Of a stretch of DNA of 64,000 nucleotides, positions 17,621-25,976 are shown piece by piece. Every line of letters begins with the position of its first letter. Positions within the stretch are counted from its first letter, which is position 1. Position numbers and translations under genes: made by a program. Source of the stretch: Geomobilibacter sp964431365 (GTDB lineage: Bacteria > Desulfobacterota > Desulfuromonadia > Geobacterales > DSM-12255); contig CAYSJJ010000008.1 of NCBI GenBank assembly GCA_964431365.1, forward strand, positions 14,198-78,197, in the 5' to 3' direction. The notes under the pieces are model-generated. The model was not told the origin of the DNA. It saw only the letters and a list, made by a program, of their open reading frames with translations, and ran no database searches.

Positions 17621-17744
17621 CAGGTTGCTGAAAAACGGCCATCTCGCCGCCGTCCTCGCAAGCTCCTCAGTGCGACGTAGCGCTGCTACGCCTCCTTCGA
17701 AGCTTTCTGCGGATGCGACGATCTGACCATTTTTGAGCAACCTG
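17621..17744. repeat. MITE-like element with 15-base terminal inverted repeats
   Basis: The element begins right after the phoH stop with CAGGTTGCTGAAAAA and ends with TTTTTGAGCAACCTG; the ends are inverted repeats with one mismatch. The interior has a small palindrome CGTAGCGCTGCTACG (17676-17690). It has no coding potential and resembles dispersed short repeats seen in Geobacter intergenic regions, possibly moved in trans by a transposase. Confidence 0.65.
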
Positions 17745-17769
17745 AGAACGAAAGCAGATTGTTCTTTTG

Positions 17770-17794
17770 CGGGGCGTGCAGTACGCCCCGTTTT
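17770..17794 (+). terminator. terminator between phoH and tsaD
   Basis: Eight-base stem CGGGGCGT/ACGCCCCG (17770-17777, 17783-17790) followed by TTTTCC. It would end the phoH transcript after the repeat element. Confidence 0.7.
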
Positions 17795-17828
17795 CCTTCA
17801 AGCGCCTTGCGCCTTGCGACCGATTGTT

Positions 17829-18851
17829 ATGCTTCTACTATCCATTGAGACATCCTGTGACGAAACAGCGGCAGCCGTGGTGCGAGACGGCCGCACGGCA
17901 CTCTCCAGTATCGTCGCCACCCAGATTGACGTGCATGCCGTGTACGGCGGCGTGGTGCCGGAGATAGCCTCCCGACAGCATCTGGAGGGGATCGTGCCGG
18001 TTATCGACGAGGCGCTCCGGAGCGCCGGGGTCGACAAGGCCGACATCGAGGGGGTGGCGGTCACCCGCGGACCCGGTCTGATCGGCGCTCTCCTGGTCGG
18101 CGTCTGTGCGGCCAAAGGGATCGCCGCTGCCAGGGGGATTCCGTTGATCGGTGTGAACCATATCGAGTCCCATCTCCTGGCCATACTTCTGGAAGAAGAG
18201 GTCGAGTTTCCGTTCCTCGCCCTGGTCGTCTCCGGCGGGCATACCCATCTGTACCGGGTGGACGGGATCGGCCGCTACACGATCTTGGGGCAGACCATCG
18301 ACGACGCGGCCGGCGAGGCATTCGACAAGGTTGCCAAGCTGGCCGGCCTTCCGTATCCCGGAGGCGTCCGGATCGACCGGCTGGCGGAAACGGGGGACCC
18401 GCAGAGGGTGAAGCTGCCGCGGCCGCTCCTTCACGACGGCACCCTCAACTTCAGTTTCAGCGGTCTGAAGACCGCGGTCCATACCGCTCTGCGCAAAGAG
18501 GAGTCGCTGGCCAAGGACGACCTCCCACACCTCTGCGCATCCTTCCAGGAGGCGGTCTGCCAGGTGCTGGTCAGGAAAACCGCCACAGCCCTTGAGCGGA
18601 CCGGCTGCACGAGGCTCGTGGTGGCTGGCGGGGTGGCCTGCAACAGCGGTCTCCGTCGGGCCATGGCCCATATGGCCTCGGCTCAGGGAGTCTCCCTGCA
18701 CATTCCGTCGCCCTGCTACTGCAGCGACAACGCGGCCATGGCGGCAGTGCCGGCCGATTTCTACCTGTCGCGGGGGCTCGGGGCGCTGGATTTCGACGCC
18801 GTCCCGGTCTGGCCTCTGGACCGGATCGCCGCTGACCTGGGGTTGACATGA
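17829..18851 (+). CDS. tsaD: tRNA N6-threonylcarbamoyltransferase TsaD
   Basis: A 340-residue protein that transfers the threonylcarbamoyl group to A37 of ANN-decoding tRNAs (t6A). It has an ASKHA ATPase fold: LLSIETSCDETAAAVV at the N-terminus, the metal-binding NHIESHLL near residues 110-116, ALVVSGGHTHLYRV, FDKVAKLAGLPYPGG, NFSFSGLKTAV, VVAGGVACNSGLR and a late SDNAAM. Start ATG 17829 (MLLLSIETS) matches the usual N-terminus; a longer in-frame start at 17733 lies inside the repeat element and is rejected. The stop overlaps the rsmA start (ATGA). Confidence 0.96.
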   Translation: MLLLSIETSCDETAAAVVRDGRTALSSIVATQIDVHAVYGGVVPEIASRQHLEGIVPVIDEALRSAGVDKADIEGVAVTRGPGLIGALLVGVCAAKGIAAARGIPLIGVNHIESHLLAILLEEEVEFPFLALVVSGGHTHLYRVDGIGRYTILGQTIDDAAGEAFDKVAKLAGLPYPGGVRIDRLAETGDPQRVKLPRPLLHDGTLNFSFSGLKTAVHTALRKEESLAKDDLPHLCASFQEAVCQVLVRKTATALERTGCTRLVVAGGVACNSGLRRAMAHMASAQGVSLHIPSPCYCSDNAAMAAVPADFYLSRGLGALDFDAVPVWPLDRIAADLGLT

Positions 18852-19678
18852 TGGAGAGAGTACGGGCCAAGAAGTCGCTGGGGCAGAATTTCCTGGTGGA
18901 TCAGAGCGTGCTGGAGCGGATCGTGGCGGCTGTGGCGCCGACTGCTGGTGATCGGGTGCTGGAGATCGGCCCGGGGCAGGGGGCGCTGACCGGCTGCCTG
19001 GTTGAGCGCGTCGATCGCCTGGTGGCGGTGGAACTGGACAAACGACTGCTCGCGCCGCTGACCGCAGCCTATGGAGCGCTCCCCCACGTCTCCATCGTCG
19101 AGGGTGACATCCTCAAGGTGGATCTCCCCCGTCTTCTGCAGGAGTTCGGCCCAGGGACGTGGAAGGTGGCGGCCAACCTGCCGTACAACATCTCATCCCA
19201 GGTGCTCTTCCTGTTCCTCGAAACCCCCACCCTCTTCAGCAGGCTGGTCCTCATGCTCCAGAAGGAGGTGGGGGACCGGCTCGTTGCCCGGCCAGGCACC
19301 AAGGAGTACGGCATACTCTCGGTCTTCTGCGCCCTTCATTTCGACGTGGTGCGCGAATTCCTGGTAAAACCGGGCTCCTTCCGTCCGATTCCCAAGGTCG
19401 ATTCGGTGGTGCTCCGTTTCACCCCGCTGCCTGCACCGCGCTGCGACGTGGGGGACGAGGTGTTCTTTCGGCGGGTGGTGAAGGCCGCCTTTGGCCAGCG
19501 TCGCAAGACCCTTTGGAACTGTCTGAAAGTTGGGGGCGTGGCAGCGGATGACGAGACATTGCGGGAGGTCCTGGCGGCGTGCGGCATCGATCCCGGTCGC
19601 CGTGGGGAAACCCTTGACCTGGAAGAGTTTGCCCGATTGAGCAGGGCGCTGCAGCAGGCGGGGAAAGTGCTGGCATAG
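18848..19678 (+). CDS. rsmA: 16S rRNA dimethyladenosine transferase RsmA (KsgA)
   Basis: A 276-residue SAM-dependent methyltransferase that dimethylates the two adjacent adenosines near the 3' end of 16S rRNA during 30S assembly. Motifs: KKSLGQNFLVD, RVLEIGPGQGALTGCL (SAM binding), VAVELDKRLLAPL, and ANLPYNISSQVL (the N-x-P-Y target-base motif). The C-terminal helical part is FGQRRKTLWNCLK...RGETLDLEEFARLS. Two ATGs are adjacent (18848 and 18851); the first overlaps the tsaD stop, showing tight coupling. Confidence 0.96.
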   Translation: MMERVRAKKSLGQNFLVDQSVLERIVAAVAPTAGDRVLEIGPGQGALTGCLVERVDRLVAVELDKRLLAPLTAAYGALPHVSIVEGDILKVDLPRLLQEFGPGTWKVAANLPYNISSQVLFLFLETPTLFSRLVLMLQKEVGDRLVARPGTKEYGILSVFCALHFDVVREFLVKPGSFRPIPKVDSVVLRFTPLPAPRCDVGDEVFFRRVVKAAFGQRRKTLWNCLKVGGVAADDETLREVLAACGIDPGRRGETLDLEEFARLSRALQQAGKVLA

Positions 19679-19731
19679 GCAGATATCCTGTGCTATAGAA
19701 TCTGTTTAATTTATGTACCGGAGCTAACTTG

Positions 19732-21087
19732 ATGAAGATTTGCGTGATCGGAAGCGGTTATGTGGGGCTGGTGGCCGGCGCCTGTTTTGCCGAGAGCGGC
19801 AACACCGTCATCTGCGTGGACGTCGACGAGGCGAAGATAGAAGGTCTCAAGCAGGGGATCATCCCCATCTACGAGCCGGGGCTGAAGGAGATGGTCCTGA
19901 GGAACAGCGAGGAAGGCCGGCTCTCCTTCACTACCGATCTTGCCGCGGCGGTCAAGGCCTCCCTGATCAACTTTATTGCCGTCGGCACCCCGCCGGGCGA
20001 GGACGGCTCTGCCGATCTGCAATACGTGCTGGCCGTTGCCCGGGGAATCGGCCGCAATATGGAAGGGTTCAAGATTATTGTCGACAAGTCGACCGTGCCG
20101 GTGGGGACCGCCGACAAGGTCCGGGATGCCGTCAGGGAGGAGTTGGGGACGCGCGGCGTTTCAATCGAATTCGATGTGGTCTCCAACCCGGAGTTTCTCA
20201 AAGAAGGGGCGGCCATCGACGACTTCATGAAGCCGGACCGGGTGGTGATCGGCACCGACAACGTCCGGACCGCCGAGATCATGAAGGAGCTCTATGAGCC
20301 CTTCATGCGCAAGCATAACCGGATGATCGTCATGGATATCCGGAGCGCCGAGATGACCAAGTACGCTGCCAACGCCATGCTGGCGACCCGGATCTCCTTC
20401 ATGAACCAGATCGCCAACCTCTGTGAGCGGATGGGGGCGGATGTCTCGGCCGTGCGGGAGGGGATCGGTTCCGACTCCCGGATAGGGTATGACTTCCTTT
20501 TCCCCGGGCCGGGGTACGGCGGTTCCTGCTTTCCCAAGGATGTCAAGGCGCTGGTCCGGACCGCCGAGGAGTGCTCCTACGATTTTCTGCTCCTGAAGGC
20601 GGTGGAAGAGGTGAACGAGCGCCAGAAAAAGGTTCTTGCCGACAAACTGCTTGCGATCCTCGGGAGCGGTGCGAAGGAGAAGCCGCTCAGCGGCAGGACC
20701 ATCGCCTGCTGGGGACTCTCCTTCAAGCCCCGTACCGACGACATGCGGGAGGCCCCCTCACTTACGGTCATAGAGAGTCTGCTGGCCATGGGGGCGACGG
20801 TCCGCGCCCACGATCCCGAGGCACTGAAGGAGGCGAAGAAGTACTTCGGCGATCGCATTACGTACAGCAGCAATCAGTACGATATCCTGGCCGGCTCCGA
20901 TGCACTTGTTGTCATCACCGACTGGAACGAGTATCGCAACCCGGATTTCGAGCGGGTCAAGAGTGCCCTGAAGAGCCCCATAGTGGTGGACGGACGCAAT
21001 CTTTACAAGCCGGGCCGGATGCAGGCCGCCGGATTCTGCTACGTCCCGCTGGGACGTAACGGCAATAACTGCTGCGGGGAGGGGTGA
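19732..21087 (+). CDS. ugd: UDP-glucose 6-dehydrogenase
   Basis: A 451-residue enzyme oxidising UDP-glucose to UDP-glucuronate with two NAD+. The N-terminal Rossmann motif is CVIGSGYVGLVAGACFAESG. The catalytic Cys lies in GPGYGGSCFPKD near residue 265, and other conserved parts are TVPVGTADKVR, NPEFLKEGAAIDDFMKPDR and SFKPRTDDMREAPS. ATG 19732 is used, with CCGGAG eight bases upstream. It is followed four bases later by the UDP-glucuronate decarboxylase gene, so the two make UDP-xylose, a likely precursor for surface glycans. Confidence 0.95.
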   Translation: MKICVIGSGYVGLVAGACFAESGNTVICVDVDEAKIEGLKQGIIPIYEPGLKEMVLRNSEEGRLSFTTDLAAAVKASLINFIAVGTPPGEDGSADLQYVLAVARGIGRNMEGFKIIVDKSTVPVGTADKVRDAVREELGTRGVSIEFDVVSNPEFLKEGAAIDDFMKPDRVVIGTDNVRTAEIMKELYEPFMRKHNRMIVMDIRSAEMTKYAANAMLATRISFMNQIANLCERMGADVSAVREGIGSDSRIGYDFLFPGPGYGGSCFPKDVKALVRTAEECSYDFLLLKAVEEVNERQKKVLADKLLAILGSGAKEKPLSGRTIACWGLSFKPRTDDMREAPSLTVIESLLAMGATVRAHDPEALKEAKKYFGDRITYSSNQYDILAGSDALVVITDWNEYRNPDFERVKSALKSPIVVDGRNLYKPGRMQAAGFCYVPLGRNGNNCCGEG

Positions 21088-21091
21088 CGGC

Positions 21092-22027
21092 GTGAGGATA
21101 CTGGTCACCGGCGGTGCCGGCTTCATCGGTTCGCACCTCTGCGAGCGGCTCCTGGCCGATGGCCATGAGGTGATCTGCGTCGACAACTTTTTCACCGGCA
21201 ACAAAAGGAATATCGCCCACCTCCTGGACGAGCACCGGTTCGAACTGATCCGCCACGACATCGTCGAGCCGATCCTCCTGGAGGTCGACCGGATCTATAA
21301 CCTCGCCTGTCCCGCCTCGCCGGTGCATTACCAGTACAACCCGGTCAAGACGGTCAAGACCAGCGTCATGGGTGCCATCAACATGCTCGGTATGGCCAAG
21401 CGGGTCAGGGCACGCATCCTCCAGGCTTCTACCTCGGAGGTCTACGGCGATCCCCAGATGCACCCGCAAACCGAGGAGTACTGGGGAAACGTGAACCCCA
21501 TCGGCATCCGGAGCTGTTACGATGAGGGAAAGCGGGTGGCCGAGACGCTGATGATGGATTACCACCGCCAGAATGGGGTCGATATCCGTATCGTCAGAAT
21601 TTTCAACACATATGGCCCGCGCATGGCCGAAAACGACGGTCGTGTGGTCTCCAATTTTATCCTCCAGGCACTAAGGGGGGAGGATATCACGGTCTACGGC
21701 GACGGTTCCCAGACCCGTTCCTTCTGTTTTGTCGACGACCTGGTGGAAGGGTTGATCAGGATGATGGAGAGTGACGGTTTCGTCGGCCCGGTCAACCTGG
21801 GGAATCCTGCAGAGACCACGATCCTGGAGTTTGCCCGGCGCATCATCGACCTGACCGGCTCAGCCTCGAAGGTTGTGCACAAGCCGCTGCCGGCTGATGA
21901 TCCGAAGCAGCGCCAGCCGAATATCTCGCTGGCGCGCACCCGTCTCGGGTGGGAGCCGGTTACGCCGGTGCAGGAAGGTCTCAAGCGGACCATCGCCTAC
22001 TTCATGCCGCTGGTGGCGGCGCGCTGA
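21092..22027 (+). CDS. UDP-glucuronate decarboxylase (UDP-xylose synthase)
   Basis: A 311-residue short-chain dehydrogenase/reductase that converts UDP-glucuronate to UDP-xylose. It begins with GTG 21092 behind GGGGAGGGG. It carries RILVTGGAGFIGSHLCERL (NAD binding), LACPASPVHYQYNPVKT (typical UXS), STSEVYGDPQMHPQ and the catalytic YDEGKRVAE (YxxxK). VRIFNTYGPRM and SFCFVDDLVEG follow. It is directly downstream of ugd, which supplies the substrate. The length matches soluble bacterial UXS enzymes. Confidence 0.93.
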   Translation: MRILVTGGAGFIGSHLCERLLADGHEVICVDNFFTGNKRNIAHLLDEHRFELIRHDIVEPILLEVDRIYNLACPASPVHYQYNPVKTVKTSVMGAINMLGMAKRVRARILQASTSEVYGDPQMHPQTEEYWGNVNPIGIRSCYDEGKRVAETLMMDYHRQNGVDIRIVRIFNTYGPRMAENDGRVVSNFILQALRGEDITVYGDGSQTRSFCFVDDLVEGLIRMMESDGFVGPVNLGNPAETTILEFARRIIDLTGSASKVVHKPLPADDPKQRQPNISLARTRLGWEPVTPVQEGLKRTIAYFMPLVAAR

Positions 22028-22044
22028 GACCGTCGGGAGGAACC

Positions 22045-22344
22045 ATGCGGAAGAGGCTTTACCTCATTCCCGCCGCCTGTATCACCTTTATCCTCTACTT
22101 CACCATCTTCGGTGAACGGGGACTCTTGCGCATTTACCACCTGAACCGGGAAAAGAAGGAGATCCAGCAGCGGGTCGATGCCATGCGCAACGATAACATG
22201 CGGCTGGTCCGCGAGATCGATGCCCTGAAGAACGATCGCCGCTATCTGGAAAGCATCGCCCGCAAGGATTTCGGCCTGGTCCGGCAGAACGAAACCATCT
22301 ATCAGTTTCCTCAACAGCCCAAGCAGGATGAACGCAGGCAGTAG
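22045..22344 (+). CDS. FtsB/DivIC-type septum formation protein
   Basis: A 99-residue bitopic protein. After a short cytoplasmic start (MRKRLYLIP), one transmembrane helix (AACITFILYFTIFG) leads to a periplasmic coiled coil (HLNREKKEIQQRVDAM, RLVREIDALKNDRRYLESIAR). The closing ARKDFGLVRQNETIYQF is the FtsB/DivIC signature. It would join FtsL and FtsQ at the division site. Start ATG 22045 follows CGGGAGGAACC. Confidence 0.88.
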   Translation: MRKRLYLIPAACITFILYFTIFGERGLLRIYHLNREKKEIQQRVDAMRNDNMRLVREIDALKNDRRYLESIARKDFGLVRQNETIYQFPQQPKQDERRQ

Positions 22345-22368
22345 CGCCGTTACGGGGGGATGACGATC

Positions 22369-22527
22369 ATGTCACGACAGAGCTGTGCGATCTGCGCTTG
22401 GCGGGAAAACTGCGCCAAGCGTTTTTGCGTTACTGACGGCGGTAGCCGGTGTCCCGATTTTTCCCGGGACGTCTCGATCAAGGAACAGCCTTCGGATGAA
22501 GGCGTCAAAGCACAGGAAAAGGAGTAG
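22369..22527 (+). CDS. small cysteine-rich protein between ftsB and argS
   Basis: A 52-residue open frame. It begins MSRQSCAICAWRENCAKRF and ends ...QEKE. Five cysteines appear early in the pattern CxxC-x5-C-x4-C-x7-C, a plausible metal-binding layout. An ATG three codons earlier (22360) is possible, but GGGGGGA is well spaced for 22369. It sits in a tight same-strand run (24 bases after ftsB, 9 before argS). I recall short proteins of this kind in Geobacter genomes, but no function. Confidence 0.6.
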   Translation: MSRQSCAICAWRENCAKRFCVTDGGSRCPDFSRDVSIKEQPSDEGVKAQEKE

Positions 22528-22536
22528 CAGGAGTCG

Positions 22537-24216
22537 ATGCGCGAAACCATTAGGACCAAACTCACCGCAGCCCTTGAGCGCTGCTATGCTTCGGCAAACC
22601 TCACCTCGGGTCAGTTCCCCGTCTTTGTTGTTGAGGAGCCGGCAAACGCCGAGCACGGCGACTTTGCCACCAATCTGGCCATGGTCCTGACCAAGCTGGA
22701 ACGTAAGGCACCGCGTGTAGTGGCGGAACAGCTGGTGGTGGAACTGCGGAACGATGGGTTCTTCGACCGGATCGATATCGCCGGTCCCGGGTTCATCAAT
22801 TTCTTTCTAAAGAAAGAGGCGTGGCAGCAGACCCTGCTCACCGTCGACAAGGCCGGTGCCGACTATGGCAAGAGTGACGTGGGTGGGGGGAGAAAGGTGC
22901 AGGTGGAGTTCGTCAGCGCCAACCCGACGGGGCCGCTGCATATCGGCCATGGCCGCGGCGCCGCAACCGGCGACACCATCTGCCGTCTCCTTGCGGCCAC
23001 CGGCTGGGACGTCACCCGCGAGTTCTATTACAACGATGCCGGCCAACAGATAGCGAACCTGGCACTTTCGGTACAGGCGCGCTGCCTCGGTATCGAACCG
23101 GACGATCCCCGCTGGCCGACCGACGGCTACCAGGGGGAGTATATCAAGGAGGTGGCCACTGCCTACCTGGCCGGCGCGACAATCGATGCCGATGACCAGC
23201 ACGTCACCGCCCTCGGCGACCCGGATGACCTTGATGCCATCCGTTGTTTCGCCGTCGCCTACCTGCGCAGAGAGCAGGACCAGGACCTGACGGCATTCGA
23301 TGTCCATTTCGACGTCTACTCTCTTGAGTCGAGCCTCTATGCCGACGGCCTGGTGGAGGCCACGGTGCGGCGCCTGATCGAAAACGGCTACACTTACGAG
23401 GATGGCGGGGCGCTCTGGCTGCGGACCACTGATTTCGGCGACGACAAGGACCGGGTCATGCGCAAGGCCGATGGCGGCTATACCTACTTCGTTCCCGATG
23501 TCGCCTATCACCTGCAGAAATGGGAACGGGGCTTTATCCGCGTCATCAACGAGCAGGGTGCGGACCACCACAGTACCATCACCCGCGTCCGTGCCGGCCT
23601 GCAGGCGCTCAAGGCCGGTGTTCCCCAGGGGTGGCCGGAATACGTGCTGCACCAGATGGTCACGGTCATGCGCGGCGGCGAAGAGGTGAAGATCTCCAAG
23701 CGGGCCGGCAGTTACGTCACCCTGCGCGATCTAATCGACGAAGTTGGGCGGGATGCCACCCGCTTCTTCTTCGTGATGCGCAAGCCCGACTCCCAGCTGG
23801 TGTTCGACATCGATCTGGCCAAGCAGCAGTCGTCGGATAACCCGGTCTATTACGTTCAGTATGCCCACGCCCGGATTCACGGCATCTTTGCCGCTGCCGC
23901 CGAACGTGGCGTGGTCCCCGATTTCTCGACCGTTGACCTGAGTCTCCTCGGTACTGCCGAAGAATTGGCGATCGTCAAGAGCCTCGCCTCGTTCCCGGAC
24001 CTGGTGCTCGGCAGTGCCCACTCCTTCGAGCCGCACCGGATCACCTTCTATCTGACCGAACTGGCGAGCCTGCTGCATGCCTTTTATACCAAGCATCGCG
24101 TGATCGGCGACGACCAGGCGATGACCACGGCCCGACTCTTCCTCCTCAAGTGCGTTGCGTTGACCATACGAAATGCACTTACGCTGCTGGGGATCTCGGC
24201 ACCGGAAAAGATGTAA
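22537..24216 (+). CDS. argS: arginyl-tRNA synthetase
   Basis: A 559-residue class I aminoacyl-tRNA synthetase. The N-terminal Add-1 domain (about 1-110) recognises the tRNA D-loop. The HIGH signature is in SANPTGPLHIGHGRGAATGD near residues 126-145. The KMSKS counterpart is KISKRAGSYVTLRDL near residue 390. The C-terminal helical anticodon-binding DALR domain closes with ALTIRNALTLLGISAPEKM. Start ATG 22537 has CAGGAG upstream. Length is typical. Confidence 0.97.
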   Translation: MRETIRTKLTAALERCYASANLTSGQFPVFVVEEPANAEHGDFATNLAMVLTKLERKAPRVVAEQLVVELRNDGFFDRIDIAGPGFINFFLKKEAWQQTLLTVDKAGADYGKSDVGGGRKVQVEFVSANPTGPLHIGHGRGAATGDTICRLLAATGWDVTREFYYNDAGQQIANLALSVQARCLGIEPDDPRWPTDGYQGEYIKEVATAYLAGATIDADDQHVTALGDPDDLDAIRCFAVAYLRREQDQDLTAFDVHFDVYSLESSLYADGLVEATVRRLIENGYTYEDGGALWLRTTDFGDDKDRVMRKADGGYTYFVPDVAYHLQKWERGFIRVINEQGADHHSTITRVRAGLQALKAGVPQGWPEYVLHQMVTVMRGGEEVKISKRAGSYVTLRDLIDEVGRDATRFFFVMRKPDSQLVFDIDLAKQQSSDNPVYYVQYAHARIHGIFAAAAERGVVPDFSTVDLSLLGTAEELAIVKSLASFPDLVLGSAHSFEPHRITFYLTELASLLHAFYTKHRVIGDDQAMTTARLFLLKCVALTIRNALTLLGISAPEKM

Positions 24217-24337
24217 CGAAATTATCTGCGCAAGCGGTTTTCATTGCGCAAAATTGGGTTACAGTTTCAGGTAAGCTCCGGACAGGTAGCTGTACTCCTG
24301 CTGTACCATGATGTTACCGAAACTGAGATCAACTCAT

Positions 24338-25039
24338 ATGGCTATTGATTACAGCGAGCAACGACAATCCCCCCGGAACCGTCCCAAGAGGCAGCCGGTG
24401 GGGAGATATATGGCAACATTTCTGCTGATGCTTGGGCTCGCTTACGGTGGCGGATTTTTGACCGCCTGGTATCTGTATCGTCCTTCTAGCCTTGCAACTG
24501 CCCAGGCCAAAGTCAAGGCTTCCGGTCAGGTAGCGCCACGACAGCAGGTCGCTCCTCAGCCTCAGCCCGCTGCCCCCCTTGCCCCCAAGACCGGTCAGGA
24601 TGTCCCGCTCTCTTTTTACGAGAACCTGCAAAAGGGAAACAAATCAATCATCGGTAGCGGCCTGAATCCGCAGAAGGGGCAGGAGGCCTCCGCGGCAAAG
24701 ATCGTTGCTCCCGCGTCGAATCCTCCTCAGCAGGCCGTGAAAAAGCAGCCGGAGCCGCAACAACCACCAAACAAGCCCTCCATGTCTACCCCGTCCTTGC
24801 CGGCTGAGGAGGGAAAATTCGCGGTGCAAGTCGTTTCCACCAAGGAACGGAAAGAGGCCGAGGACCTTGCATCACGTCTGAAGGGCAAAGGATATGCGGC
24901 AATGGTAAGCGAGTCGAAGGTGGAGGGGAAAGGAACCTGGTTCCGGGTGCGGGTAGGAAAGCACCTGAGCCGCACCGCCGCTGAAGAACTGGCTGCCCGG
25001 CTCAGGTCGGGCGCCGTGGTAGTGCAGGAAAGGCAATAG
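24338..25039 (+). CDS. SPOR-domain membrane protein
   Basis: A protein of about 233 residues. A basic cytoplasmic segment (SPRNRPKRQPVGR) precedes one transmembrane helix (YMATFLLMLGLAYGGGFLTAWYLY). A long Pro/Gln/Ala-rich periplasmic linker (about 60-155) follows. A C-terminal SPOR domain begins GKFAVQVVSTKERKEAEDLASRL and ends with GTWFRVRVGKHLSRTAAEELAARL. SPOR domains bind denuded peptidoglycan at the septum. Start ATG 24338 is chosen; one ten codons earlier is equally poor in ribosome-site support. It is the last gene before the pilA promoter region. Confidence 0.82.
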   Translation: MAIDYSEQRQSPRNRPKRQPVGRYMATFLLMLGLAYGGGFLTAWYLYRPSSLATAQAKVKASGQVAPRQQVAPQPQPAAPLAPKTGQDVPLSFYENLQKGNKSIIGSGLNPQKGQEASAAKIVAPASNPPQQAVKKQPEPQQPPNKPSMSTPSLPAEEGKFAVQVVSTKERKEAEDLASRLKGKGYAAMVSESKVEGKGTWFRVRVGKHLSRTAAEELAARLRSGAVVVQERQ

Positions 25040-25082
25040 TATTCGTTGTTTCAAGTGAACGACGTAAGAGGGGGCTCCTTGT

Positions 25083-25172
25083 TGACATTTTTTGTCACTG
25101 GGGGCCTTTTTTTGTCTGATATAAAAATACTCTAAAGTTTTCGAACAGCGAACCGACACAAAAAACATGTCA
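25083..25172 (+). promoter_or_regulatory. PilR-type upstream activating sites for pilA
   Basis: A perfect dyad TGACA-TTTTT-TGTCA lies at 25083-25097. A single TGTC follows at 25113-25116, and a second inverted GACA/TGTC pair at 25155-25158 and 25168-25171. These are 30-120 bases upstream of the sigma-54 promoter, the usual enhancer distance. PilR of Pseudomonas binds TGTC-containing half-sites upstream of pilA, and similar sites were proposed in G. sulfurreducens. Binding here is inferred. Confidence 0.55.
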
Positions 25173-25201
25173 AATCTGGCGGTTAAGAAAATTATGATAG
25201 T

Positions 25202-25217
25202 TGGCCCGCTGATTGCT
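25202..25217 (+). promoter_or_regulatory. sigma-54 promoter of pilA
   Basis: TGGCCC-GCTGA-TTGCT fits the -24/-12 consensus TGGCAC-N5-TTGCA with the invariant GG and GC ten bases apart (25203-25204 and 25215-25216). Transcription would begin near 25228, giving an untranslated leader of about 55 bases before pilA. Confidence 0.8.
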
Positions 25218-25281
25218 CACTAAAATACAAACAATTACACATCCCAACCAGACTGTTGGAAACACTCGAAAGGAGAAACAT

Positions 25282-25491
25282 ATGTTAGCTAAACTCAGAA
25301 GCAAGAAAGGTTTTACCCTCATCGAGCTGCTGATCGTCGTCGCGATCATCGGCATCCTCGCGGCCATCGCTATCCCGCAGTTCTCGTCGTATCGGGCCAA
25401 AGCCTATAACAGCGCTGCCCAGAGCGACCTGAAAAACCTGAAGACAGCCCTTGAGTCATTTTACGCCGACAATCAAAAATATCCTTACTAA
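25282..25491 (+). CDS. pilA: short type IV geopilin PilA-N
   Basis: A 69-residue prepilin, about half the length of most type IV pilins. The leader MLAKLRSKKG ends in Gly-1; mature residues 1-59 start FTLIELLIVVAIIGILAAIA, with Glu5 intact, and end YADNQKYPY. Aromatics sit at mature positions 1, 24, 27, 32, 50, 51, 57 and 59, a density like the pilins proposed to be conductive. Start ATG 25282 follows AAAGGAG; an in-frame TTG at 25213 lies inside the promoter and is excluded. In G. sulfurreducens PilA-N pairs with PilA-C and is needed for export of OmcS cytochrome filaments and for extracellular electron transfer. It is followed by pilA-C 27 bases later. Confidence 0.96.
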   Translation: MLAKLRSKKGFTLIELLIVVAIIGILAAIAIPQFSSYRAKAYNSAAQSDLKNLKTALESFYADNQKYPY

Positions 25492-25518
25492 TAAACCAGA
25501 CTTAAAGGAGACTTGGCA

Positions 25519-25893
25519 ATGAAAAAGATCATAGCGATAATTTCCCTGATGATGTTTAGTGCCGCCGGGACCTCATGGGGGGCGGCCAGTTGGCTGACTA
25601 CCCAAGGCGATGGCACCGTTTCCAACTTCCCCGTTACAAACGTCGGTGCCAATGTGACGTTTGCTCCAAAGGTATCTGCCAACGTGACGGTCGGGTATGA
25701 AGCGGATACGACAGCTGCACCCAATGGTGGAACTTGGTATGCCCTTTCGACCTATCACTCCAGCGGCACCAAGACTTACGCCACAACCTCAAACGAAAGC
25801 CGCATATTCATGGCCGAGCAGGGTACTACAAAAACTGCTGTCACTAAAGCTGATGCTGACGGTGGATGGTCTGGCTGGACTGCTGTCAAGTAA
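25519..25893 (+). CDS. PilA-C, secreted pilin partner (geopilin domain 2)
   Basis: A 124-residue exported protein, start ATG 25519 after AAAGGAGACTTGGCA. Residues 1-21 are a Sec signal (MKKIIAIISLMMFSAAGTSWG). The mature part is small, Gly/Thr/Ala-rich and beta-like, with motifs VTFAPKVSANVTVGYEAD, GTWYALSTYHSSGTKTYAT and GWSGWTAVK at the end. It lacks the prepilin N-terminal helix, so it is equivalent to the globular C-terminal half of a normal pilin encoded separately. It shares the pilA transcript and ends at a strong terminator. Confidence 0.88.
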   Translation: MKKIIAIISLMMFSAAGTSWGAASWLTTQGDGTVSNFPVTNVGANVTFAPKVSANVTVGYEADTTAAPNGGTWYALSTYHSSGTKTYATTSNESRIFMAEQGTTKTAVTKADADGGWSGWTAVK

Positions 25894-25913
25894 ATTTTAC
25901 CGGTTGTTAGTGT

Positions 25914-25960
25914 GAGAAAAGCGGGGTATAGTAAATACTTACCCCGCTTCTCTATTTTTT
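25914..25960 (+). terminator. terminator after pilA-C
   Basis: Stem GCGGGGTA/TACCCCGC (25921-25928, 25940-25947), extended by GAG/CTC outside, followed by TATTTTTT. It would separate the abundant pilin message from the glycan cluster, with some read-through possible because the next gene begins 17 bases later. Confidence 0.85.
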
Positions 25961-25976
25961 GCGCAGGAGAATTGTG

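Noticed and set aside
16289..17740. 483-codon frame opposite phoH
   Set aside because: Antisense shadow; phoH motifs on the plus strand are complete.
25213..25281. Long form of PilA starting at a TTG 23 codons upstream
   Set aside because: The codon overlaps the -12 element of the sigma-54 promoter, so it lies before the expected transcript start.
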